A program made the position numbers and the translations under genes. This document shows, piece after piece, positions 14,418 to 20,940 of a stretch of 20,940 nucleotides of DNA (the first letter of the stretch is position 1; every line of letters starts with the position of its first letter). The notes beneath the pieces were generated by a model. It made no database searches, was not told the DNA's origin, and saw only the letters and a program-made list of their open reading frames with translations. Source of the DNA: DASXIW01 sp036497785 (GTDB lineage: Bacteria; Pseudomonadota; Alphaproteobacteria; Acetobacterales; Acetobacteraceae); assembly GCA_036497785.1 (NCBI GenBank), contig DASXIW010000262.1, forward strand, positions 1-20,940. Reading direction: 5' to 3'.

Positions 14418-15815
14418 ATGACCGTTCGTACCCGTTTCGCCCCCAGCCCGACCGGCCTGCTGCATATTGGCGGCGCCCGCACTGCCCTGTTCAACATGCT
14501 GTTCAGCCGCCATCACGGCGGTGAATATCTGCTGCGAATCGAGGATACGGATCGCGAGCGCAGCTCGGCCGCCAATACCCAGGTGATCTTGGACGGGCTG
14601 GCATGGCTCGGCCTGTCGCCGGACCAGCCGCCGGTGTTCCAGTCCACCCGCCAGGCGCGCCATGCCGAGGTCGCGCTGGAAATGCTGGAAGCCGGGCGGG
14701 CCTATCGCTGCTGGCTGTCGCAGGACGAGCTGAAGGCGATGCGCGAGCAGGCCGCCGCCGAAAAAAAGCCGTTCAAGGTGATAAGCCCATGGCGCGATCG
14801 CGACCCGGCCGAAGCGCCCGCTGGCGTGCAGCCGGTGATCCGGCTGAAGGCCCCGCGCGAGGGCGAGACGGTGGTGGAGGATCTGGTGCAGGGCGAGGTG
14901 CGCGTCGCCAACACCGAACTGGACGACATGATCATCCTGCGCAGCGACGGCACGCCCACCTATCTGCAAGCCGTGGTGGTGGACGACCACGACATGGCAA
15001 TCACCCATGTGATCCGCGGCGACGACCACCTGACCAACACGTTCCGGCAGATCCAGGTTTACGACGCCATGGGCTGGGCGCAGCCGCGCTTCGGCCATCT
15101 GCCGCTGATCCATGGCGCGGACGGGGCCAAGCTGTCCAAGCGCCACGGGGCGGTAAGCGTGCTGGAGTTCCGCGAACAGGGCTTCCTGCCGGAAGCGCTG
15201 TGCAACTATCTGCTGCGGCTTGGCTGGGGCCATGGCGACGCCGAGATCCTCTCGCGCGACGAGGCGGTGGCCCTGTTCGACATGGATGGGGTGGGACGCG
15301 CGGCCAGCCGGATGGATTACGTGAAGCTGACCCATCTGAACGGCGTGTGGCTGCGCCAGGCCGACGATATGCGCCTGACCGACGAAGTGCTGCGCCTGTT
15401 CCGCACCAGGCCGGGGCTGACGGTGGACGAGACCACCGTGGCGCGCGTCCATACGCTGATGCCGGGGCTGAAAGAGCGCGCGAAGACCATCGTTGAACTC
15501 GCTGATTCCGCAGCATTCCTGGCCCGCAACTTGCCCTTGCCGATGGATGCCAAGGCCGAGGCGCTGCTGACCATGGAGAACCGGGACATGCTGCGCGAGC
15601 TAGCGGCCGCGCTGGGCGAGACGGATTTTTCCCAGCCTTGCATCGACGCGGCTTTACGCACCTTCGCCGAAGCGCATGGGCGCAAACTCGGGCAGGTCGC
15701 CCAGCCCTTGCGGGTGGCGCTGACCGGGGCGACCACCAGCCCGGGCATCGACGCGACGCTGGCGGCTTTGGGGCGCGAGGAGGCGCTGGCGCGGATCGCG
15801 GCGATCGCCCTGTGA
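14418..15815 (+). CDS. gltX: Glutamate-tRNA ligase
   Basis: This class I aminoacyl-tRNA synthetase charges tRNA with glutamate. The 465-residue product has the nucleotide-binding HIGH-type motif LLHIGGARTALFN (His16-Gly18), RIEDTDRERS, VDDHDMAITHVIRGDDHLTNT and the KMSKS-type loop KLSKRHG (Lys238-Arg242), then an all-helical anticodon-binding half ending in LAALGREEALARI. Length fits the bacterial enzyme. Alphaproteobacteria often have two GltX proteins, one of which may charge tRNA-Gln or both; which this is cannot be settled here. ATG 14418 is chosen by homology (MTVRTRFAPSPTG); the site upstream (GAGAAA) is weak. It is divergent from comEC across 73 bases and converges, 4 bases apart, on the peptide importer operon. 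Confidence 0.97.
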   Translation: MTVRTRFAPSPTGLLHIGGARTALFNMLFSRHHGGEYLLRIEDTDRERSSAANTQVILDGLAWLGLSPDQPPVFQSTRQARHAEVALEMLEAGRAYRCWLSQDELKAMREQAAAEKKPFKVISPWRDRDPAEAPAGVQPVIRLKAPREGETVVEDLVQGEVRVANTELDDMIILRSDGTPTYLQAVVVDDHDMAITHVIRGDDHLTNTFRQIQVYDAMGWAQPRFGHLPLIHGADGAKLSKRHGAVSVLEFREQGFLPEALCNYLLRLGWGHGDAEILSRDEAVALFDMDGVGRAASRMDYVKLTHLNGVWLRQADDMRLTDEVLRLFRTRPGLTVDETTVARVHTLMPGLKERAKTIVELADSAAFLARNLPLPMDAKAEALLTMENRDMLRELAAALGETDFSQPCIDAALRTFAEAHGRKLGQVAQPLRVALTGATTSPGIDATLAALGREEALARIAAIAL

Positions 15816-15819
15816 GGCT

Positions 15820-16632
15820 CTAGCGCCGCCCGGTCAGGCGCGGGTCCAGCATATCGCGCAGCCCGTCGCCCAGCAGATTCAGCCCCAGCACCGCCAGCGT
15901 GATCGCGACCCCCGGAAACACCGCCAGCAGCGGCGCGCGATAAACGAAGGTCTGCGCGTCGTTCAGCATCCGCCCCCAGCTTGGGAATGGCGGCTGCGTG
16001 CCCAGCCCGACATAGGACAGCCCGGCATCCGCCACGATCGCCAGCGCGAACTGGATGGTGATCTGCACCAGCAACACGCCGAAGATGTTGGGCAGCACAT
16101 GGCGCAGCATGATCGCGATCTCGCCGCGCCCCACCGCCCGCGCGGCGATCACGTAATCCATCTCCCCCGCTTGCATTGCCGCGCCGCGCGTGACCCGCGC
16201 GAAGACCGGGATGTTGAAGATACCGATCGCCAGCATCGCGTTCGCCGCCCCCGGCCCGGCCAGGGCGGTGATCATCACCGCCGTCAGCAGCGCCGGAAAG
16301 GCGAAGGCCAGATCCGCCCCGCGCATCACCAGCCCATCCACCCAGCCGCCGGACATCGCCGCCACGCCACCCAGCGGCACCCCGATCCCCGCCCCGACAG
16401 CGACGGCGATCAGCGCCACCGCCAGCGAGCTGCGCGCGACCGCCATGATCATCGACAGCACGTCGCGCCCGAACGGATCGGTGCCCATCGGGTGCGCCAT
16501 GCTGGGGCGCGCCAACCGGTGCAGGAAATCCATTCCGGTCGGCGAATACGGTGTCCAGACCAGCGAGACCAGCGCCATCCCGACCAACGCCGCCGTCAGC
16601 GCACCGCCCAGCAGCAGATTTCCCCGCCTCAA
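15820..16632 (-). CDS. Oligopeptide/dipeptide-type ABC permease, DppC/OppC family
   Basis: This second membrane subunit of a peptide- or nickel-type importer has 270 residues, about six helices, an N-terminal OppC-like signature (HPMGTDPFGRDVLSMIM) and the cytoplasmic loop contacting the ATPase (VIAARAVGRGEIAIMLRHVLPN). The C-terminal LSYVGLGTQPPFPSWGRML block is typical of the family. The start appears to be TTG at 16632, with GAGGGG about six bases upstream that overlaps the stop region of the DppB-like gene. It is the last gene of the operon and ends 4 bases from the gltX stop on the opposite strand. No ATPase gene (DppD/DppF) follows, so the importer must borrow ATPases from another locus. 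Confidence 0.92.
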   Translation of the reverse strand: MRRGNLLLGGALTAALVGMALVSLVWTPYSPTGMDFLHRLARPSMAHPMGTDPFGRDVLSMIMAVARSSLAVALIAVAVGAGIGVPLGGVAAMSGGWVDGLVMRGADLAFAFPALLTAVMITALAGPGAANAMLAIGIFNIPVFARVTRGAAMQAGEMDYVIAARAVGRGEIAIMLRHVLPNIFGVLLVQITIQFALAIVADAGLSYVGLGTQPPFPSWGRMLNDAQTFVYRAPLLAVFPGVAITLAVLGLNLLGDGLRDMLDPRLTGRR

Positions 16633-16642
16633 CGCCCGCCCC

Positions 16643-17593
16643 TCACTGTCCGGGCGCCTGCAAGCGCGGATCCAGCGCGAAATAGGCGAGGTCCACCAGG
16701 AAATTCACCACGATCACGCTGCCCGCCAGCAGCACCACCAGATCCTGCACCACGATCAGATCGCGCTGCGCGATGGCCTGGAAAATCAGTCGCCCAAGCC
16801 CCGGCAGGGTGAACACGTTCTCGATGATCACGGTGCCGGCCATCAGAAACGAGAATTGCAGCCCGATGATCGTCACCACCGGGATCAGCGCGTTGCGTAC
16901 CGCATGCCGCCACAGCACCACCCAGCCGCGCAGACCCTTGGCCAGCGCCGTGCGCACGTAATCCGCACCCAGCGTCTCTAGCACCGCGCTGCGCGTGACC
17001 CGCGCCAAGATCGCCGCCTGCGGCAGGGCCAGCGCCAAGGCGGGCAACAGCAGCGAATGCACCCCGGGCCAAATACCATGATCCCACCCCGCGAAGCCGC
17101 TGGCGGGAAACCACGGCAGCGCCACGGAGAAGGCCAGGATCAGCAAAATCCCCAACCAGAAATTCGGCAGCGCCACCCCCAGCTGCGCCACCCCCATCAG
17201 CGCCGCGTCCACCGCCCGGCCACGCCGCGCCGCCGCCGCCACGCCGGCCGGAATCGCGATTGCCGTGGACAGCACGATGCCCATCGCGGCCAGCGGCAGG
17301 CTGACCATGACGCGCTGGCGGATCAGCTCGACCACCGGCACGTCGTACGTGGTGCTGACGCCGAAATCGCCCCGCGCCAGCCCCCAGATCCATGCGAGAT
17401 AGCGAACCCAGACCGGCCGATCGAGCCCCATCTGGTGGCGCAGCGCCGCCAGCGTATCGGGCCGCGCCGAGGTGCCCAGGATCAGCGCCGCCGGATCGCC
17501 GGGCAGCACCGACAGCACCAGAAATACGATCACCGAGGCCGCCAGCAGCGTCGCCAACAACGCCGCCAGCCGCCGCAGGACAAGCCGGCCCAT
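16643..17593 (-). CDS. Oligopeptide/dipeptide-type ABC permease, DppB/OppB family
   Basis: This first membrane subunit of the peptide-type importer has 316 residues. It starts with the typical LVLRRLAALLATLLAASVIV helix and has SVLPGDPAALILG, the LDRPVWVRYLAWIWGLARGD block of the family, LPNFWLGILLILAFSV, and the ATPase-contact loop DYVRTALAKGLRGW with the following RNALIPVVTIIGLQ. Length is as expected. It follows the solute-binding protein by 4 bases and precedes the DppC-like gene by 10, so the three genes are one operon. The substrate could be peptides, nickel chelates, opines or similar; the permease does not tell. Confidence 0.93.
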   Translation of the reverse strand: MGRLVLRRLAALLATLLAASVIVFLVLSVLPGDPAALILGTSARPDTLAALRHQMGLDRPVWVRYLAWIWGLARGDFGVSTTYDVPVVELIRQRVMVSLPLAAMGIVLSTAIAIPAGVAAAARRGRAVDAALMGVAQLGVALPNFWLGILLILAFSVALPWFPASGFAGWDHGIWPGVHSLLLPALALALPQAAILARVTRSAVLETLGADYVRTALAKGLRGWVVLWRHAVRNALIPVVTIIGLQFSFLMAGTVIIENVFTLPGLGRLIFQAIAQRDLIVVQDLVVLLAGSVIVVNFLVDLAYFALDPRLQAPGQ

Positions 17594-17597
17594 CGGC

Positions 17598-19085
17598 TCA
17601 GTCCACCCAGTAAATCCCGGTCACGTCATTGGCGGGGATTGGCGTGTTTTCCCACATGCCCCGCAATTTCGCGTTCCACACGCCCACCTTGGCGAGCGAG
17701 AACAGGAACACGTTCGGCTCGTCCTCGGCCAGCGTGCGTTGCAGCGCCTGCGCCAGTGCGAGTTGCTTCGCCGGATCGACGGCTTCCTGATACTGCTTGT
17801 ACAGCGCCTGATAGGCCGGGTTGTGGTAATTGAAATAATATTTGTCGCGCGCATAGATATCCAGATCGCGATCCTCGGTATGCGCAATGATCGTCGCGTC
17901 GAAATCGGATCGCGTGAAGACCTGGTCGAGCCATTGCGCGAATTCGATCGGCACCAGCTTCACGGTGATGCCCACACTGCCCAGCATTTCCGCGATCACC
18001 TCCCCGCCCCGCCGCGCATAGGCCGGCGGCGGCAGCAGGATCGTCATCTCCGTTCCGGGCTTCACACCAGCCTCCGCCAGCAGCGCCTTCGCCTTGGTCG
18101 GGTCGTACGGATACACGCCGGTGAGATCCACATAGCCGAAATCCCCAGGCACCGCGTGCGAGCCGATCGGCTTGCCGTAATTGGCCAGCGCATCCACAAG
18201 TTCGTCGCGGTTGATCGCATAGGCCAGCGCGCGCCGCACCCTGGCATCGTCGAACGGTTTGCGTGCATCGTTCAGCGCCAGGATCGTCTTGCCGGAGGTG
18301 GTGCCGATAGCGACGGTGAATCGCGGGTTGGCCCTGATCGCGTCCAGCGCTTCCGGCGCCGGGAAGTTCGGGAACGCATCCACATCCCCCGCCAGCAGCG
18401 CCGCCATCGCTGCCGAGGGGTCGGAGATGAAGCGGAATGTCACATGCGCGAGCTTCGGCTGCGCGCCCCAGTAATCCGGGTTGCGCTCCATCTCCACCCG
18501 GTCGCCCTTCACCCAGCGCACGAACTTGAATGGCCCCGTGCCCACCGGATTGGTCTTGTCCGTTGCGATCGAGTTCGGCGACACCATCACCGCGTCGCCC
18601 CAGCCCATGTCGAACAGGAAATTCGCGGCTGGCCGCTTCAAGGTGACAACCGCCGTCGCCGGATTGGGGCAGGCCGTGCTGGCGATCGGCTCGAACAGCC
18701 CCTTCTGCGCGTTCACGCTGCCCGGCGCCACCGCACGGTCGTAGGAGAACTTGACCACGCTGCAATCGAATGGCGTCCCGTCGTGGAATTTCACGCCGGT
18801 ATGCAGCTTGAACGTATAGATGAGCCCGTCCGGCGAGACGGTCCAGCTTTCCGCCAGGGCCGGCTGCACCTGGCCCTTCTCGTCGATGCGCGTCAGCCCT
18901 TCATAGATGTTGGCATAGGTGACCTCGCGGATCGCCGAGGCCGCGCCTGCCGTGGGGTCCAGGAAGGGCGGCTCCAGCACCATGCCCACCACCAGCGTGT
19001 CCTTCGCGGCCTGCGCCCCTTGCGCCGCCGTCACGAGCCCGAGCCCGAACGCCACGGCCAAGCCGCGCGCGAGAAAACACCGCAT
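17598..19085 (-). CDS. Periplasmic solute-binding protein, family 5 (DppA/OppA-like)
   Basis: This 495-residue periplasmic protein would bind a peptide-like ligand and pass it to the two permeases downstream. It has a Sec-type signal peptide (MRCFLARGLAVAFGLGLVTA, likely cut after AQGAQA) and the family 5 landmarks: PALAESWTVSPDGLIYTFKL, GVKFHDGTPFDCSVVKFSYD, NPVGTGPFKFVRW, ERNPDYWG, FDDARVRRALAYAINRDELV and the C-terminal FLFSLAKVGVWNAKL. ATG 19085 is chosen because GGAGG lies 5 bases upstream on the minus strand; an in-frame start at 19121 would add 12 residues ahead of the signal peptide. The small secreted protein gene lies 94 bases upstream on the same strand. No lipoprotein box is visible. 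The ligand is not inferred. Confidence 0.93.
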   Translation of the reverse strand: MRCFLARGLAVAFGLGLVTAAQGAQAAKDTLVVGMVLEPPFLDPTAGAASAIREVTYANIYEGLTRIDEKGQVQPALAESWTVSPDGLIYTFKLHTGVKFHDGTPFDCSVVKFSYDRAVAPGSVNAQKGLFEPIASTACPNPATAVVTLKRPAANFLFDMGWGDAVMVSPNSIATDKTNPVGTGPFKFVRWVKGDRVEMERNPDYWGAQPKLAHVTFRFISDPSAAMAALLAGDVDAFPNFPAPEALDAIRANPRFTVAIGTTSGKTILALNDARKPFDDARVRRALAYAINRDELVDALANYGKPIGSHAVPGDFGYVDLTGVYPYDPTKAKALLAEAGVKPGTEMTILLPPPAYARRGGEVIAEMLGSVGITVKLVPIEFAQWLDQVFTRSDFDATIIAHTEDRDLDIYARDKYYFNYHNPAYQALYKQYQEAVDPAKQLALAQALQRTLAEDEPNVFLFSLAKVGVWNAKLRGMWENTPIPANDVTGIYWVD

Positions 19086-19131
19086 AGCCGCCTCCATCAT
19101 CCACGCAGGCAAGGACAACACCAGCGCCGCC

Positions 19132-19179
19132 CCCCAGGGTCAAGCCCGCGTCAAGCCCGCGCTGGCCGACGCCCTGGGG
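19132..19179. repeat. Tandem 11-mer inside a hairpin between the small secreted gene and the peptide-importer operon
   Basis: CCCCAGGG (19132-19139) and CCCTGGGG (19172-19179) can pair around a loop holding TCAAGCCCGCG twice in tandem (19140-19150, 19151-19161). The dyad touches the stop codon of the small gene on the minus strand. No T-run follows, so it is not a standard terminator; it may be an attenuator or binding site. Confidence 0.45.
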
Positions 19180-19434
19180 TCAGAAGCGCCGTTCGCCCTG
19201 TTGGTGGAACTGCCAGCCGAACCAGTCCACCCGCCACCACAGCCCGGGCCACGCCAATCCGGCCGCCGGTCCGCCGGAGGGTGCCAATACCTCCCATACA
19301 TGCGCCTCCATCGGCCGGAATGCCGCCGGCCCCGCCATCTCCACCACATGCGGGTCCGCCACGCCCTGCGCCCGCACCCCGCCGGCACCCCAGAACATCC
19401 CCGCCAATACTGCCGCCGCCATCGCTATCCGCAT
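19180..19434 (-). CDS. Small secreted protein of unknown function, tryptophan-rich
   Basis: I do not recognise this 84-residue protein. It is likely real: GGAGGTG lies just upstream of the ATG at 19434 with good spacing, and the N-terminus reads as a Sec signal peptide (MRIAMAAAVLAGMFWGAGG, likely cleavage after VRA). The mature part of about 60 residues is rich in Trp, Pro and Gly (HVWEVL, LAWPGLWWRVDWFGWQ) and ends GERRF; it has no cysteine, so no disulfide or lipid anchor. It lies 94 bases upstream of the solute-binding protein gene on the same strand and may belong to that operon. A mature protein this small with a Trp cluster might bind a ligand, membrane or cell wall, but nothing in the sequence proves it. 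Confidence 0.65.
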   Translation of the reverse strand: MRIAMAAAVLAGMFWGAGGVRAQGVADPHVVEMAGPAAFRPMEAHVWEVLAPSGGPAAGLAWPGLWWRVDWFGWQFHQQGERRF

Positions 19435-19442
19435 GATTCACC

Positions 19443-19456
19443 TCCGGTTTTCCGGA
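19443..19456 (-). promoter_or_regulatory. Short hairpin overlapping the ribosome-binding site of the small secreted gene
   Basis: TCCGG-TTTT-CCGGA is a perfect 5-bp dyad whose end shares bases with GGAGG before the ATG at 19434 (minus strand). Pairing could partly hide the site. Further upstream on the minus strand, TTGACA (19486-19481) could be a -35 element, but no good -10 follows. Confidence 0.3.
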
Positions 19457-19575
19457 GTCTGCCATTGCCCTCCGTAACCGTGTCAAAGCGTAACAAGGCT
19501 GGGTCCGGCGTCGTCGTAGTTGACCTGCCGCCCACACATCGCTTGATTGCCCCCCTCTCCTAGGAACCGACCGCC

Positions 19576-20742
19576 ATGGCCCTGATCCGCGACGACATCG
19601 AAACCCTCGAGGACAGCCCCATCGTCGATGTCTGGCGCCTCGGCTATGGCCGCCCCGAGGTGATCGGCATGTTCGCCGGTGAGCCGGACGTGCCCACCCC
19701 CGCCTTCATCTGCGACGCCGCCGCTCGTGCCATGGCCGAGGGCCGCACCTTCTACACGCCCAATCGCGGCATTCCCGCCCTGCGCGAGGCCTTGACCGAT
19801 TATCTTCGCCATCTCTATGGCGTGGAGATCCCGGAAAGCCGCGTGGCGCTGACCAGCTCCGGCATGAGCGCCGTGATGCTCGTCGCCCAGGCCATGGTGA
19901 AACCCGGCGACAACGTCATCGCCATCACCCCCTCATGGCCCAACATCATGCGCGCCATGCAGATCCTCGGCGCCGAGGTGCGCGAGGTCGCGCTCTCCAC
20001 CGGCAACACCGGCTGGACGCTGGATCTGGACGCCGTCTTCGCCGCCTGCGACGAATCGACGCGCGTGATCTACCTCGCCTCTCCCGGCAACCCCACCGGA
20101 TGGATGATCGAACACGGCGAGGCGGAAACCCTGCTGGCCTTCGCCCGCGCCCGCAACATCGCCATCCTGTCGGACGAGGTGTATCACCGCATCGTCTATG
20201 ACCGGCCCGTCGCCTTCAGCTTTTTGGAAATCGCGCGGCCCGAAGACCCGGTTTTCGTGATCAACAGCTTCTCCAAGGCCTGGGCTATGACCGGCTGGCG
20301 GCTGGGCTGGGTGGTGTATCCCGAAGACAATACCGCCAGCTTCGAGAAGCTGATCCAGTTCAATACCTCCGGCGCCCCCGAATTCCTGCAACACGGCGCC
20401 GTCGCCGCCCTGCGCGAGGGCGAAGCGTTCACCCGTTCGTTCACCGCCCGCTGCGCCGAAGGCCGCGCTTTGGTGAACGACCGCCTCGCCCGCATGCCGC
20501 GCATCCGCAACGTGCCCAACCAGGGCAGCTTCTACGCCATGTTCGAAGTGGATGGCGTGACGGACACACTGACCTTCTGCAAACGCGCCGTGGCCGAGGC
20601 GAAGATCGGCATGGCGCCGGGCATCGCGTTCGGCAAGGGCGCGGAGCGGCATATCCGGCTGTGCTACGCCAAGAGTACGGCGCTGCTGACGGAGGCGATG
20701 GATCGGCTGGAGGCGTTTGTGGCGGGGTATAGCGAGGCGTGA
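19576..20742 (+). CDS. Pyridoxal-phosphate-dependent aminotransferase, class I/II
   Basis: This cytoplasmic enzyme would transfer an amino group between an amino acid and a 2-oxo acid. The 388-residue product has the fold-type I landmarks in order: FAGEPDVPTPAFI, FYTPNRGIPALREAL, LTSSGMSAVML, ASPGNPTGWM, LSDEVYHRIVYD and INSFSKAWAMTGWRLGW with the PLP-binding Lys234, then a C-terminal HIRLCYAKS that holds the carboxylate-binding arginine. It belongs to the aspartate/aromatic aminotransferase group; the substrate is not clear. The ATG at 19576 has AGGAA about 9 bases upstream. It is divergent from the small secreted gene and importer operon across 141 bases, where TTGACC (19520-19525) is a possible -35. 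The region after its stop holds a repeat fragment and a mobile element. Confidence 0.95.
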   Translation: MALIRDDIETLEDSPIVDVWRLGYGRPEVIGMFAGEPDVPTPAFICDAAARAMAEGRTFYTPNRGIPALREALTDYLRHLYGVEIPESRVALTSSGMSAVMLVAQAMVKPGDNVIAITPSWPNIMRAMQILGAEVREVALSTGNTGWTLDLDAVFAACDESTRVIYLASPGNPTGWMIEHGEAETLLAFARARNIAILSDEVYHRIVYDRPVAFSFLEIARPEDPVFVINSFSKAWAMTGWRLGWVVYPEDNTASFEKLIQFNTSGAPEFLQHGAVAALREGEAFTRSFTARCAEGRALVNDRLARMPRIRNVPNQGSFYAMFEVDGVTDTLTFCKRAVAEAKIGMAPGIAFGKGAERHIRLCYAKSTALLTEAMDRLEAFVAGYSEA

Positions 20743-20751
20743 GTTAGGGGC

Positions 20752-20775
20752 GGGAAGGAAAGCGAGGGCTCTGCC
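20752..20775. repeat. Fragment resembling the left arm of the 6246-6499 repeat
   Basis: GGGAAGG (20752-20758) and AGGGCTCTGCC (20765-20775) match the same two blocks in the same order at 6278-6284 and 6287-6297. Similarity stops at 20775, where the other copy goes on as CTGGACCC. The break lies where the mobile element seems to begin. Confidence 0.45.
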
Positions 20776-20822
20776 TTCGTGCAAGTGCGCGGCTAGACCA
20801 GATGTTCGCCTGAGATAGGGGC

Positions 20823-20902
20823 GACCCGTCTCACACAGTATGCAGGTTTTCGAGGGTTACGCCGGATGACCGGCGCCGATCCTCATGCATAGGAGACGGG
20901 TC
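20823..20902 (+). ncRNA. Structured IS110 leader: nested stems hiding the transposase ribosome-binding site; candidate bridge RNA part
   Basis: GACCCGTCTC (20823-20832) pairs exactly with GAGACGGGTC (20893-20902), which ends at the base before the transposase ATG. Inside, TATGCA (20839-20844) pairs with TGCATA (20886-20891), and GCCGG-ATGA-CCGGC (20861-20874) forms a tight hairpin. The likely ribosome-binding site AGGAG (20891-20895) lies at the junction of the two outer stems, so readthrough mRNA would fold and limit translation. IS110-group elements carry their bridge RNA in the non-coding segment before the recombinase gene, so this fold may be part of it. Confidence 0.55.
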
Positions 20903-20940
20903 ATGGAGCAGCCTATCACTTACGTCGGCCTGGATGTGCA
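20903..20940 (+). CDS. IS110-family transposase (recombinase), first 12 codons
   Basis: The reading frame from ATG 20903 gives MEQPITYVGLDV and is cut by the window end. YVGLDV (usually followed by H or S and K) is the opening of the RuvC-like DEDD domain in IS110-family transposases; its aspartate is the first catalytic acid. AGGAG is 7 bases upstream of the ATG. The identification rests on 12 residues, but this motif at this distance from the N-terminus is characteristic. Whether the gene is intact cannot be seen. Confidence 0.75.
   Translation, partial: MEQPITYVGLDV

Larger units (their letters stand above)
20776..20940 (+). mobile_element. Left end of an IS110-family insertion sequence (incomplete)
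   Basis: The transposase start at 20903 with the IS110 signature YVGLDV identifies the element, and the non-coding leader before it is structured. The left boundary near 20776 is inferred only from the point where repeat similarity stops; IS110 elements have no obvious terminal inverted repeats, so the edge is uncertain by tens of bases. The right end is beyond the window. Confidence 0.6.

Noticed and set aside
17472..19436. A 654-codon open frame on the plus strand across the peptide importer genes
   Set aside because: Arg/His-rich shadow of the solute-binding protein on the other strand, which has clear family motifs, signal peptide and ribosome-binding site.

Overview
The window looks like a chromosomal segment from a GC-rich alphaproteobacterium, most likely Rhodospirillales/Acetobacteraceae. 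The reasons are a very C/G-biased third codon position, a direct-repeat SOS box of the alphaproteobacterial type (GAAC-N7-GAAC) in front of lexA, and the gene block trpG-trpD-trpC-moaC-moeA-lexA with comEC and gltX close by, an order I associate with alphaproteobacteria. The lineage call is inference; no rRNA gene is present to test it.

Left end (1-3736): on the minus strand lies a polyamine/iron-type ABC importer operon (Tat-exported solute-binding protein, hairpin, ATPase, first permease cut by the window edge). A LacI-family regulator is divergent from it, with a near-palindrome in the gap between them. A 346-base gap with two overlapping palindromes then leads to malate synthase G (glcB, 4083-6239).

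Middle (6240-14344): straight after glcB comes a 254-base imperfect inverted repeat. It is followed by trpG-trpD-trpC-moaC-moeA, several of which overlap by ATGA, and this couples tryptophan and molybdenum cofactor synthesis in one transcription unit. lexA has its own promoter and SOS box. A short CPA1-type cation/proton antiporter and an N-terminally shortened ComEC run the other way and end against lexA.

Right part (14418-20742): gltX runs divergently from comEC. An oligopeptide/dipeptide-type ABC importer (solute-binding protein and two permeases, no ATPase genes) lies convergent to it, preceded by a small secreted protein of unknown function. A class I PLP-dependent aminotransferase is divergent from that operon.

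Right edge (20752-20940): a short fragment resembles part of the 6246-6499 repeat. It is followed by what looks like the left end of an IS110-family element: a structured leader whose stem contains the transposase ribosome-binding site, then the first 12 codons of the transposase. The two most interesting features are the large palindromic repeat and this IS110-type leader, which could be the bridge-RNA-bearing end of an element inserted in a copy of the repeat. No rRNA, tRNA or CRISPR was recognised.
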